From positions 1 through 18,219 of the forward strand of contig CAYORM010000055.1 of assembly GCA_964406375.1 (NCBI GenBank): a stretch of DNA of 18,219 bases. Reading direction: 5' to 3'. Shown here piece by piece: positions 7,553-14,801 of this stretch (within the stretch, counting starts at the first letter, position 1; each line of letters starts with the position of its first letter). The notes under the pieces were generated by a model. It did no database searches, was not told the DNA's origin, and worked only from the letters and a program-made list of their open reading frames with translations. The stretch comes from CAYORM01 sp964406375. GTDB taxonomy: Bacteria; Pseudomonadota; Alphaproteobacteria; DSM-16000; Inquilinaceae. The translations under genes and the position numbers were made by a program.

Positions 7553-7800
7553 ACGGCACGCGGCCGCAGCAGACGGCCCAGGCGACGCCGAAGGGCAGGC
7601 AATCTCCTCGGGTCGCAGATACGACGGCGATAGCGGCAAGACGGGCGACGAAAGAATCGGGGTTTCGCCGCGATCAATCCCGCCGACCACCGGTCCGCCC
7701 CGGAGGGCGCCTGATCGGACGATGACGAACGACGTCGTATCGCCGCTTCTTCTAGGTCAGAGCGGGCGGATCCGATATCCCCTGAACGGGGGAGAGTCCG

Positions 7801-7885
7801 GCACATGCAAATGCTTACGTACCTCTGCACTTATTCTTGAAGATTACATAACACAGCATCTCAATACAGCACATGACTATGTCAA
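7801..7885 (+). promoter_or_regulatory. AT-rich island, likely control region of the kinase/regulator operon
   Basis: Bases 7801-7880 are only 39 % GC (31 of 80), far below the surroundings. The island contains a TTGAAG (7837-7842) that could serve as a -35 box, but no good -10 at the right distance. ACAGCA occurs twice in direct orientation (7853-7858 and 7866-7871), and ACAT/ATGT form a small inverted repeat (7871-7874 and 7879-7882). Position and composition suggest a promoter or regulator site; the exact elements are not resolved. Confidence 0.4.
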
Positions 7886-8002
7886 CGACCCGGCGCCGCC
7901 GGAGCCACTTGCCACCGGATCAGGCAAGAGCAGCGCTATTCGACTGCCACGACGCAGCCGCTTCGATTAACCTTTGCTGCCCGTGCACGATGAGTGACAC
8001 CG

Positions 8003-10222
8003 ATGACCCCTCGCCGGCCCCCCGGCCTCCTCCTCTTCTGCTCGATTCTGCTGTGCGTCGTGGTGATGGCGCTGGCGATCTGGACGGCGCTTCGCCAGCC
8101 CTGGCTGGGCATCACCGCCTTGCCGGACGCGGCGAGCGGCGGGATCGTCGTGGCTGCGGTGGCGTCCGACGGTCCGGCGGGAGCGGCCCCGGTGCCGGCG
8201 CGGCTGATGCGCCTGGATGAGCTCCTTCCGATCGCCGAGGATCTGATCGAAGAGCCGGACATGCTGCCCGACTACCGGGCCGTCGCCGCCTTCATGGAGA
8301 GGCAGGATGCGCTTGCCGCGCAGCTCGCCGGAGAGACGGTGACGCTGACGACGCTCCCGCGGGCGGGAGAGGAGACGACCATCGTGGTTGCGCCGCAGAC
8401 GCGGCCGCCCGGCGACCTGCCGGCCGCGTTCTGGGTGCAGCTGCTGACGGGGGTCGGCGGCTTCATGATCGGCTGCTGGGTATGGGCGCTGCGGCCGCGG
8501 GATTGGGGAACGCGGATGTTCGCGCTCTCCGGTCTCGGCATGCTGACCTTCACGACCGCCGCGGCGATCTACAGCACCCGCGAACTCGCGCTGCCGGCCG
8601 ATCTGTTCCGGCTGCTGTCCGGCCTGAACGTCGCCGGCGCCAACATCTTCGGCATGGCGATGATCGCGCTGTTCCTGTGCTATCCGCGCCGCCTCGTGCC
8701 GCCCGCGGCCCTGCTGGTCATTCCGGCCGTCTTCGTGCCGTGGACCGCTGCAGATCTGTTGCGCCTGACTTCCGGCCCGGCCTCGAGCCATCTCGAAACG
8801 CTGGTCGAGATGATCCTGATCGTCGTCGCGATCATCGCCCAGGCCTGGGCGACGCGACGCGACCCCCGCGCCCGGGCCGCGCTGCGCTGGCTGGGCCTGT
8901 CGGTGATCCTGGGCGCCGGCGCCTTCGTCGCCACGATGGCGGCCCCGCCGCTGCTCGGCGGGCTGCCGCCACTCTCGCAGGGCTATGCCTTCGTCTTCTT
9001 CCTGCTGATCTATGCGGGACTGGCACTGGGGCTGCGGCGCTACCGCCTGTTCGAGCTCGGCGAATGGGCGTTCCGCATCATGTTCTACATGGGCGGGCTT
9101 TTGCTGCTGCTCGCGCTCGACGCCCTTCTGATCCTCGGGCTGAACCTCGAGCAGGCGCCATCGCTCGGCCTGTCGCTGCTCGCCGTCGGCTTCGCCTATC
9201 TGCCGCTTCGCGACCTTCTGTGGCGGCGGCTGGTGGCGCGGCGACGGCTGCATGATCACGAGCTGTTCCAGGCGGTCATCGATGTCGCCTTCGCCGGTTC
9301 CGCCGAGGCCCGCGCCCGGCGTTGGCGGGCGCTGGCAGCCCGGCTCTTCGATCCGCTGGAGATCACGGCGCTCGATCCAGCGGCGGCACCGGCCCGTCCG
9401 GCCGTCCGCGAGGACGGGGTCGAGCTCCTCCTGCCCGCGACCGCCGATGCACCGCCGCTCGCGCTGCGCTACCCCTGGGGCGGTCGCGGCCTGTTCGGCC
9501 CGGTGCATCTGAATGTGGCCACGCAGCTCGCGACACTGATGGCACATGCCGACAGCGGCCGTGACGCCTATGAGCGCGGCGCCGCCGAGGAAAGGCGGCG
9601 GATCGCCCAGGACCTGCACGACGATGTCGGGGCGCGGCTGCTCTCCGGTCTGCACCACACCGAGCTGTCGCAGACCCGCCAGACGCTGCGCGACGCGATC
9701 GCCGATGTGCGGTCGATCGTCGGCGGACTGGCGGGCGACCGGCTGCCGCTGTCGCGCGTCCTCGCCGAGATGCGACACGAGACGGCGCAGCGCCTGGAGG
9801 CGGCGGGCATCGCGCTCGACTGGCCGCTCGGCCCGGCCGACGAGGTGCAGACGCCGCTCGATTACCGGATCTACAAGAACCTCCGCTCGGCACTGCGCGA
9901 GATCGTCAGCAACGCGATCCGCCATGCCGGAGCGCAGCGGATCACCGTCGAGAGCGCGATGGCGGCGGGCAGCCTGGAGCTGCGCGTCGCCGATGACGGG
10001 CGGGGGATCGCCGGGGCAACAGCGGGCGACGGTGATGGCACCGGCTCGCGCAGCACGCGACGCGGCGCCGGGCTCGGCAACATCGAGGCACGGCTCGCTT
10101 CGGTCGGTGGCGAGATCACCTTCCCGCCGGTCGCAAGCGGGACCGAGGTGCGGCTGTCGCTGCCGCTCGACGCCGGCGAGGGCGCGATCGGAGCGGACCC
10201 GCTGCCGGGCCTAATCCGATGA
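8003..10222 (+). CDS. Multi-TM sensor histidine kinase with periplasmic PDZ-like domain (ComP-like architecture)
   Basis: The 739-aa protein begins with a membrane helix (about 8-28) followed by an extracytoplasmic region (about 33-130). That region runs from PWLGITALPDAASGGIVVAAV to VTLTTLPRAGEETTIVVAP and looks like a PDZ domain in its first and last strands. About eight to nine hydrophobic helices follow (about 140-405). The cytoplasmic part has a HisKA_3 dimerisation domain with the phospho-accepting H539 in RRRIAQDLHDDVGARLL, then an HATPase domain: N box N637 in REIVSNAIRHA, G1 box VADDGRGI (662-669) and G2 box GAGLGNIEARL. These mark a NarL-class kinase. The next gene is its regulator, with an ATGA overlap. 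ATG 8003 is preferred; GTG 7994 is in frame and neither has a clear ribosome binding site. The signal sensed is unknown. Confidence 0.9.
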   Translation: MTPRRPPGLLLFCSILLCVVVMALAIWTALRQPWLGITALPDAASGGIVVAAVASDGPAGAAPVPARLMRLDELLPIAEDLIEEPDMLPDYRAVAAFMERQDALAAQLAGETVTLTTLPRAGEETTIVVAPQTRPPGDLPAAFWVQLLTGVGGFMIGCWVWALRPRDWGTRMFALSGLGMLTFTTAAAIYSTRELALPADLFRLLSGLNVAGANIFGMAMIALFLCYPRRLVPPAALLVIPAVFVPWTAADLLRLTSGPASSHLETLVEMILIVVAIIAQAWATRRDPRARAALRWLGLSVILGAGAFVATMAAPPLLGGLPPLSQGYAFVFFLLIYAGLALGLRRYRLFELGEWAFRIMFYMGGLLLLLALDALLILGLNLEQAPSLGLSLLAVGFAYLPLRDLLWRRLVARRRLHDHELFQAVIDVAFAGSAEARARRWRALAARLFDPLEITALDPAAAPARPAVREDGVELLLPATADAPPLALRYPWGGRGLFGPVHLNVATQLATLMAHADSGRDAYERGAAEERRRIAQDLHDDVGARLLSGLHHTELSQTRQTLRDAIADVRSIVGGLAGDRLPLSRVLAEMRHETAQRLEAAGIALDWPLGPADEVQTPLDYRIYKNLRSALREIVSNAIRHAGAQRITVESAMAAGSLELRVADDGRGIAGATAGDGDGTGSRSTRRGAGLGNIEARLASVGGEITFPPVASGTEVRLSLPLDAGEGAIGADPLPGLIR

Positions 10223-10950
10223 CGGCCGACGACGCCGAAGGCCCGCGCGCTGCCCTGGTGGTCGAGGATCAGCCTGCGACGCGGCGCTGGCTGGTGGAGC
10301 TGCTGCGGCAAGCCGACCCCGGCATCGCCGTGGTCGAGGCCGCGGATCTGGCGAGCGCCTTTCGATGGCTGGACAGCGCCGTCCGCGATGGCCGGGTACT
10401 CGCCACACCGGCCGCCGGGACTGCCGCGGGCCGGCACCTCGCGGTGGTGCTGGTCGATCTCGGCCTGCCGGACGGGTCGGGCATCACGCTGATCGCCGCC
10501 CTTGCGGCGCGCCATCCGACGGTGGCGCCGGTGGTGACCACGATCTACGACGATGACGCGCACCTGTTCGACGCCATTGCCGCGGGTGCCCATGGCTATC
10601 TGCTGAAGGACCAGCCGGCCGAGGCCCTGATCCGGTCGCTCCACCGGATCAGGGAGGGCGAGCCGCCGCTCGCGCCCTCGATCGCCCGCCGTATCCTGGC
10701 GCATTTCCGCGCGCGGCCGATGTCCGAGCCGCCGGCCGAAGCCGGCATGGAGGAGGCTGCGAGCCTGACGGGTCGCGAGACCGAGGTGCTCGGGCTGATC
10801 GCCCGCGGGCTGCGCATCGCCGAGACAGCCCGTATTCTCGGCCTCAGCGAGCACACCGTGGCGGGCTATGTGAAGACGATCTACGGCAAGCTCAACATCT
10901 CGTCGCGCGCCGAAGCCGCGCTGGAGGCGGCGCGCCGCGGCCTCGTCTGA
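10219..10950 (+). CDS. NarL/FixJ-family response regulator (receiver plus LuxR-type HTH)
   Basis: The 243-aa partner of the upstream kinase starts within its stop codon (ATGA). The receiver domain shows ALVVEDQPA with acidic E16/D17, the phosphorylation site D80 in VVLVDLGLPDGSG, T107/T108 and K130 in GYLLKDQ. D17 to D80 is 63 residues, about 17 more than usual, because a Gly/Ala/Thr-rich loop (about 57-73) precedes the third strand. The C-terminal LuxR-type HTH (about 181-235) is canonical: LTGRETEVLGLIARGL, ARILGLSEHTVAGYVKTIYGKL. It should bind DNA as a phosphorylation-driven dimer; targets are unknown, with autoregulation from the AT-rich island an obvious guess. It ends six bases from the convergent irr stop. 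Confidence 0.94.
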   Translation: MTADDAEGPRAALVVEDQPATRRWLVELLRQADPGIAVVEAADLASAFRWLDSAVRDGRVLATPAAGTAAGRHLAVVLVDLGLPDGSGITLIAALAARHPTVAPVVTTIYDDDAHLFDAIAAGAHGYLLKDQPAEALIRSLHRIREGEPPLAPSIARRILAHFRARPMSEPPAEAGMEEAASLTGRETEVLGLIARGLRIAETARILGLSEHTVAGYVKTIYGKLNISSRAEAALEAARRGLV

Positions 10951-10951
10951 T

Positions 10952-10964
10952 CCGGCTCAGCCGG
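10952..10964. repeat. Short hairpin at the convergent regulator/irr gene ends
   Basis: CCGGC (10952-10956) pairs with GCCGG (10960-10964) around a three-base TCA loop, which is itself the irr stop codon on the minus strand. It sits exactly at the junction of two convergent genes. No T-run follows, so terminator function is doubtful. Confidence 0.25.
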
Positions 10965-11397
10965 CGTCGTCGAGGCGGATGACGACGTCGACCCGCGCGA
11001 TCCGCGTGCCTTCCGGGGCCGGCGGCAGCGCGCTGACCGTCACCTCGGCATCGACGATGTCGCGGAGCTCGCCCGTCCGCTCATGGAAGAAGTGATGATG
11101 CGGATCAACATTGGTGTCGAAATAGGAGCGGCCGGCCTCAACCACCACCTCGCGCAGCAGCCCCGCCGTCGTGAACTGGTGCAGCGTGTTGTAGACGGTC
11201 GCGAGCGAGACACGCACACCGGCCCGCAGGGCCTCGGCATGCAGTGCCTCGGCGGAGACATGGCGGTCATCGCCGGTGAACAGCAGTCCGCCCAAGGCGA
11301 GACGCTGGCGCGTCGGCCGCAGGCCGGCGCGGGTCAGGCGCGCGGCGATGCCGGAATCTGCGGTGGCGGGGGGGGACAAAGCGTTCATCGCGCTCAT
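10957..11397 (-). CDS. irr: Fur-family iron response regulator Irr
   Basis: The 146-aa protein matches Irr: a winged-helix half with LRPTRQRLALGGLLF (residues 26-40), DRHVSAEALHAEA and VSLATVYNTLHQFTTAGLLREV, then YFDTN and a HHHFF cluster (H100-H102) that in known Irr proteins takes part in heme or metal binding. C-terminal CxxC zinc pairs typical of Fur are absent, as expected for Irr. The N-terminal Cys-Pro heme regulatory motif of Bradyrhizobium Irr is also missing, as in the Rhizobium type. In known systems Irr accumulates under iron limitation and controls heme synthesis and iron storage or uptake genes. Start: ATG 11397 is preferred; ATG 11388 is possible, and the frame extends only to a TTG at 11442. 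No strong ribosome binding site is visible. No iron-uptake gene is adjacent. Confidence 0.92.
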   Translation of the reverse strand: MSAMNALSPPATADSGIAARLTRAGLRPTRQRLALGGLLFTGDDRHVSAEALHAEALRAGVRVSLATVYNTLHQFTTAGLLREVVVEAGRSYFDTNVDPHHHFFHERTGELRDIVDAEVTVSALPPAPEGTRIARVDVVIRLDDAG

Positions 11398-11415
11398 TTT
11401 GTGCAGGATCGCGAC

Positions 11416-11442
11416 ATTACAAGGGTGACGCGTGCGGCTCAA
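11416..11442 (-). promoter_or_regulatory. Candidate irr promoter
   Basis: On the minus strand TTGAGC (11442-11437) and TGTAAT (11421-11416) lie 15 bases apart, just upstream of irr. The -10 match is good but the spacer is short. Transcription from here would give a leader of only about 10 bases before ATG 11397. No clear Irr/ICE-type operator was recognised. Confidence 0.28.
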
Positions 11443-11533
11443 CCGCGGTTTCGGCGGCCGCGGTCTGCGCCCACACGCCTGGTCCGGATCCGGCTATGAA
11501 GGCGTGTTTCTCCTCTGCCTGCCGGACCACGCC

Positions 11534-11791
11534 ATGCCGATCGACGCCGCGATCCAAACGGAGAAGCTGACCAAGCACTTCGGCACCACCATAGCGCTCA
11601 ACGGCATCGGTCTGACTGTCCGCCGCGGTGCGATCTGCGGGCTGCTCGGCCCGAACGGGGGGGAGAACCTCGTCCTGTTGGCGCGGCTGCTCGGCTTTCG
11701 CGGCGCGGCGCTGCGCCGCCGGGTCGAGACGCTGCTCGGGGCCTTCGACCTCGTCGCCGCGGCGCAGCGCCTCTATAACCGCAAGCGCTGA
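11534..11791 (+). pseudogene. Remnant of a DrrA-type ABC transporter ATPase gene
   Basis: An 85-codon frame starts at ATG 11534 with a normal ABC N-terminus (AIQTEKLTKHFGTTIALNG, then GAICGLLGPNG). At the Walker A motif the sequence jumps directly to GENLVLLARLLGFRGAALRR. In DrrA/daunorubicin-resistance-type ATPases that block follows some 45-55 residues later, after Walker A and the Q-loop. The G-K-S/T of Walker A is therefore lost, with the junction inside a run of seven Gs (11657-11663). A second break follows QRL, where the LSGG signature should soon appear; the frame ends YNRKR. Signature, Walker B and H-loop are all absent, so no ATPase can be made. No partner permease is present nearby. 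It lies between the divergent irr and the end of the convergent PotC-type permease gene. Confidence 0.8.
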
Positions 11792-11793
11792 AC

Positions 11794-11825
11794 GCTATCC
11801 CGCCTGCGCGCTATCCCGCCTCCGC
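11794..11825. repeat. 16-bp tandem duplication covering the end of the permease gene
   Basis: GCTATCCCGCCTGCGC (11794-11809) is followed immediately by GCTATCCCGCCTCCGC (11810-11825), differing at one base. The second copy contains the last codons and stop of the minus-strand PotC-type permease (AEAG then stop). The first copy repeats that gene end just beyond the stop. It is directly next to the broken ABC gene. Confidence 0.85.
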
Positions 11826-12692
11826 AACGGCGAGGGCGGCGCGCTTGGCCTCGCTGCGCCGCCGCCATTCGACAAGGACGGCGACGAGCACCGTCACGAC
11901 GATCAGCACGAGGCCGAGCGCGTTCAGCGCCGGGGTGACGCCGGTGCGGACCTTCGAGGCGATGTAGACCGTCAGCGGCGTGTCGAAGCCGCGGACGAAC
12001 AGCGTCGTATTGTAGTTCTCAAAGCTCTGCAGGAAGGCGATGAAGGCGGCGGCGGCGATCGTCGGCGCCAGGAACGGCAGCGTGATGCGGCGGAAAACCT
12101 GCCAGTGCGAGGCGCCGAGATCGAGCGCCGCCTCCTCCAGCGTGCGGTCGAAACGCTGCATGCGCGCCGTCACCATCAGCATCACATAGGCGGTGATGTA
12201 GCTGGATTGCGCGAGGATGGTGAGGAAAATGCCGCCGGAAACGTCGAAGCGCCGCCAGAACACCAGCGTGGAGATGCCGACGATGACGCCGGGGGTGAGG
12301 AGCGGCGACACCATCAGCGCATAGACGGTGCTGCGCGCCCGCCGGTGCAGGGAGCCGAGCAGCAGCGAGGCGGCGACACCGAGCGGCACCGAGATCGCGA
12401 TGACGCCCGCCCCGTTGATCAGGCTGATCTTCAGCGCCTCCCACATCTGGCCGTCGCGGGCGAGCTCGCCGAACCATTTCAGTGTCGTGCCCTGCCAGGG
12501 GGTGATCGTTGGGAAGCGGCTGTCGTTGAAGGTCGCCGCCGCCATCACCAGCAGCGGTGCGAACAGGTAGAAGAAGAAGATCCAGATATAGACCGAGGTG
12601 GCGATGCGGGCGATCCGCTCGGAGATCGGGCGGGTGGAGCCGGTGGCGGCGTGCACGGGCCCGGAATCGAAACTGGCCGTGGCTGCCGTCAT
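11811..12692 (-). CDS. ABC transporter permease, PotC-type (spermidine/putrescine family)
   Basis: The 293-aa inner-membrane protein is the second permease of the importer. It has a cytoplasmic N-terminus and about six helices, the first at IWIFFFYLFAPLLVM (about residues 35-50). The cytoplasmic EAA loop reads EEAALDLGASHWQVFRRITL, the contact site for the ATPase. SRFPTITPWQGTTLKWFGEL after helix 1 is typical of PotC-like permeases. ATG 12692 overlaps the stop of the upstream permease gene as ATGA, which fixes the start; the frame is open further to 12971, but that part lies within the preceding gene. This is the last gene of the operon, and no terminator is evident behind it. Confidence 0.92.
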   Translation of the reverse strand: MTAATASFDSGPVHAATGSTRPISERIARIATSVYIWIFFFYLFAPLLVMAAATFNDSRFPTITPWQGTTLKWFGELARDGQMWEALKISLINGAGVIAISVPLGVAASLLLGSLHRRARSTVYALMVSPLLTPGVIVGISTLVFWRRFDVSGGIFLTILAQSSYITAYVMLMVTARMQRFDRTLEEAALDLGASHWQVFRRITLPFLAPTIAAAAFIAFLQSFENYNTTLFVRGFDTPLTVYIASKVRTGVTPALNALGLVLIVVTVLVAVLVEWRRRSEAKRAALAVAEAG

Positions 12693-13573
12693 CGCGCGAT
12701 ATCCCCGAGACCGACGCGGAACAGCCGCATCATCAGCAGGACGAAGGCGAGGCAGAGCAGCAGCAGCATGAAGGCGTAGGCCGCGCCGATGTTCCAGTTC
12801 CCGCCCTCGAAGAACCAGTTGTAGATGATCTGGGTGAACCAGCGGCTCTGCGGCGAGCCGAGCAGCGCCGGCACGGCGTAGCTGCCGGCGGCCAGCATGA
12901 AGGTCATGATGCAGCCGGTGGCGATGCCCGGCTTGGCATGCGGGATGACCACGCGCCAGTGGATCCGCCACCAGGAGGCCCCGAGATCGCGTGCCGCCTC
13001 GATCTGGTTGCGGTCGAGCGTCTCCATCGCGTTGTAGAGCGGGAAGACCATGAACAGGATGTAGGCGTAGACCATCCCGATCATCACGCCGCCATCACCC
13101 GACATCCAGCGGACCGGCGCCTCGATCAGCCCGAGCGCGCCGAACACGGCATTCAGCGGTCCGTTGAAGGACAGGATGATGAACCAGGCGAAGGTGCGCA
13201 GGATCTCGTTGATCCAGAACGGCACGATCAGCAGCAGGATCAGCAGCGCCGCCCGCCGCCGCGAGGCCGACTGGGCGAGGTGATAGGCGATCGGATAGCA
13301 GACGACGAGGGTCAGTGCGGTGACCAGCGAGGAGGCCCAGATCGTCTTCCAGAAGATGTCGAGATGGATCTCATTGTTCCACAGCACCGCATAGTTCGCG
13401 AGGGTGTGGACGTCCTGCGGCCCGCCGATTTCTGCCGGCGGCAGAGCCGGCCGGAAGGAGTAATCGACCATCAGCAGCTGCGGCAGGATGACGAGGCCGA
13501 GAAGCCAGGTCGCCGTCGCCAGCACCATCAGCCCCGACAGGGCCCAGCCGTAGCGGCGAACGAGATCAGCCAT
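12689..13573 (-). CDS. ABC transporter permease, PotB-type (spermidine/putrescine family)
   Basis: The 294-aa first permease of the importer has about six membrane helices, the first at about 14-36 (LMVLATATWLLGLVILPQLL). Typical PotB-family text includes VDYSFRP, NYAVLWNN, PFWINEILRTFAW and a late helix at LLLLCLAFVLLMM. The EAA loop is EAARDLGASWWRIHWRVVIP. ATG 13573 overlaps the end of the ATPase gene by eight bases and its own stop overlaps the next permease start (ATGA), so these three genes are translationally coupled. It should pair with the PotC-type subunit to form the membrane channel. Confidence 0.93.
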   Translation of the reverse strand: MADLVRRYGWALSGLMVLATATWLLGLVILPQLLMVDYSFRPALPPAEIGGPQDVHTLANYAVLWNNEIHLDIFWKTIWASSLVTALTLVVCYPIAYHLAQSASRRRAALLILLLIVPFWINEILRTFAWFIILSFNGPLNAVFGALGLIEAPVRWMSGDGGVMIGMVYAYILFMVFPLYNAMETLDRNQIEAARDLGASWWRIHWRVVIPHAKPGIATGCIMTFMLAAGSYAVPALLGSPQSRWFTQIIYNWFFEGGNWNIGAAYAFMLLLLCLAFVLLMMRLFRVGLGDIAR

Positions 13574-14684
13574 GGAGGGCGCCCGCCCGTGGCCCCGCGG
13601 CGTGGGGCGCGGCGGGTCCCGTCGCCTCGGCCGTCTGCATCACCAGCGCGTCCTCCGGCCGGAAGGAGAGATGGATGGCCGCCCCCTGATGGAGCGGCGG
13701 CAATCGCCCGTCATTGGCGAGCTGGACCGAGAGCGGCAGGTCGCCCGGCCCGCGCGCCTCGATATGGACGAAGGAGCCCTCGAAGCTGCGCGTCTCGACC
13801 CGCGCCGGGATGCCGGTGGAAGCGAGGATCATCCGCTCCGGCCGTACCATGACCGTGACCTCCGCACCTGCGCGCAGGCCGTGGACATCGCGCGCGACCA
13901 GCGGGCCCGAGACCGTCTCCACCGTGGCGCGGCCGCCGGCCGCCTCGATGACGCGGCCGGGAATGCGGTTGATCTCACCGACGAAGCAGGCGACGAACGG
14001 GGTGGCCGGGGTCTCGTAGATCTCCTCAGGCGTGCCGACCTGCTGCAACCGTCCCTCGCTCATCACGCCGATCCGGTCGGACATGGTGAGCGCCTCACCC
14101 TGATCATGGGTGATATAGATGAAGGTGACGCCGGTCCGCTTCTGGATCGCCCGCAGCTCGGCCCGCATGTGCTGACGCAGCTTGAGGTCGAGCGCCGAGA
14201 GCGGCTCGTCGAGCAGCAGCACCTGCGGCTCGACCGCGAGCGCCCGGGCAATCGCGACCCGCTGCTTCTGCCCGCCCGACAGCTCCGCGACCTTCTTGTC
14301 CCCCTGCCCGGGCAGCGCGATCAGCTCGAGCAGCCGGTCCGCCGCGCGCCGCCGCTCGGCCCGCGAGACGCCACGCACCTCGAGCCCGAAAGCGATGTTC
14401 TCGGCGACGCTCATCAGCGGGAAGAGCGCGAGATTCTGGAAGATCATCGCAGTGGGGCGGCGGTTGGGCCCGACACCGCGCATGTCCCGGCCGCCGATGC
14501 GGATCGCACCCTGGCTCGGCTCGACGAAACCGCAGATCATCCTGAGGATGGTGGTCTTGCCGCATCCGGAGGGGCCGAGGAAACTGAAGAACTCCCCTGG
14601 CCGGACCTCGAGGCTGACATCGTGCACGGCGGTGAAGCCGCCAAAGCGCATCGTCACGTGATCGAGTTCGACGCTGTGGCTCAT
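13566..14684 (-). CDS. ABC transporter ATP-binding protein, PotA-type
   Basis: The 372-aa ATPase drives the importer from the cytoplasmic side. All motifs are intact: Walker A GPSGCGKTT (37-45), Q-loop Q83 in MIFQNLALFP, signature LSGGQKQR (135-142), Walker B with D159/E160 in LLLDEPLSALD and the switch H193 in ITHDQGEALT. The C-terminal part (from about 240) is the TOBE regulatory domain typical of the PotA/CysA/MalK branch, ending FRPEDALVM plus an Ala/Gly-rich tail. ATG 14684 is chosen over an in-frame TTG at 14708; MSHSVELDHVTMRF is a normal N-terminus. A 117-base gap with a strong hairpin separates it from the binding-protein gene. Confidence 0.95.
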   Translation of the reverse strand: MSHSVELDHVTMRFGGFTAVHDVSLEVRPGEFFSFLGPSGCGKTTILRMICGFVEPSQGAIRIGGRDMRGVGPNRRPTAMIFQNLALFPLMSVAENIAFGLEVRGVSRAERRRAADRLLELIALPGQGDKKVAELSGGQKQRVAIARALAVEPQVLLLDEPLSALDLKLRQHMRAELRAIQKRTGVTFIYITHDQGEALTMSDRIGVMSEGRLQQVGTPEEIYETPATPFVACFVGEINRIPGRVIEAAGGRATVETVSGPLVARDVHGLRAGAEVTVMVRPERMILASTGIPARVETRSFEGSFVHIEARGPGDLPLSVQLANDGRLPPLHQGAAIHLSFRPEDALVMQTAEATGPAAPHAAGPRAGALHG

Positions 14685-14721
14685 CCCTGCGGAGCCTCTC
14701 CCTGGCAACGGCCCTGAAGGA

Positions 14722-14755
14722 AGGGCCCCGCCATCCGACGGACGGACGGGGCCCT
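14722..14755 (-). repeat. Intra-operon hairpin between the binding-protein and ATPase genes
   Basis: AGGGCCCCG (14722-14730) is exactly complementary to CGGGGCCCT (14747-14755). Inside, TCCG (14734-14737) can pair with CGGA (14743-14746). It lies about 50 bases past the binding-protein stop and about 40 before the ATPase start. In ABC operons such stems often protect the upstream mRNA or cut downstream transcription so that binding protein is made in excess. The minus strand continues TCCTTC after the stem, so any terminator would be weak. Confidence 0.6.
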
Positions 14756-14801
14756 CTGTCCGGCGCCCGCCGCCGCCTGGGGCGGCGACGGGCGTGACGG
14801 A

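Larger units (their letters stand above)
7348..8002. other. Non-coding region between the 60-aa gene and the kinase operon
   Basis: About 650 bases with no convincing gene. Open frames exist on both strands but have no family resemblance, no ribosome binding sites and a composition expected from out-of-frame GC-rich DNA. The part from 7420 to 7555 carries three consecutive hairpins (entered separately). The part from about 7800 to 7885 drops to about 40 % GC and is the likely control region of the kinase operon. A perfect 10-base palindrome ACGACGTCGT lies at 7729-7738. No tRNA-like or CRISPR-like structure was found. Confidence 0.6.

Noticed and set aside
7768..7800. CCCC/GGGG stem followed by GGAGAG that briefly recalls a glycine riboswitch
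   Set aside because: The remaining conserved core of that riboswitch is absent and the downstream gene is a sensor kinase, not a glycine-related gene.
7392..7970. 192-codon plus-strand open frame in the intergenic region
   Set aside because: No ribosome binding site, no family resemblance, changing composition across the AT-rich island, and it runs across the hairpin cluster.
7967..9925. 652-codon open frame on the minus strand opposite the histidine kinase
   Set aside because: Antisense to the kinase; Gln/Arg/His-rich composition typical of shadow frames and no recognisable domain.
12693..12971. N-terminal extension of the PotC-type permease to 12971
   Set aside because: The extra residues are out-of-frame translation of the preceding permease gene; the ATGA overlap and the normal N-terminus place the start at 12692.
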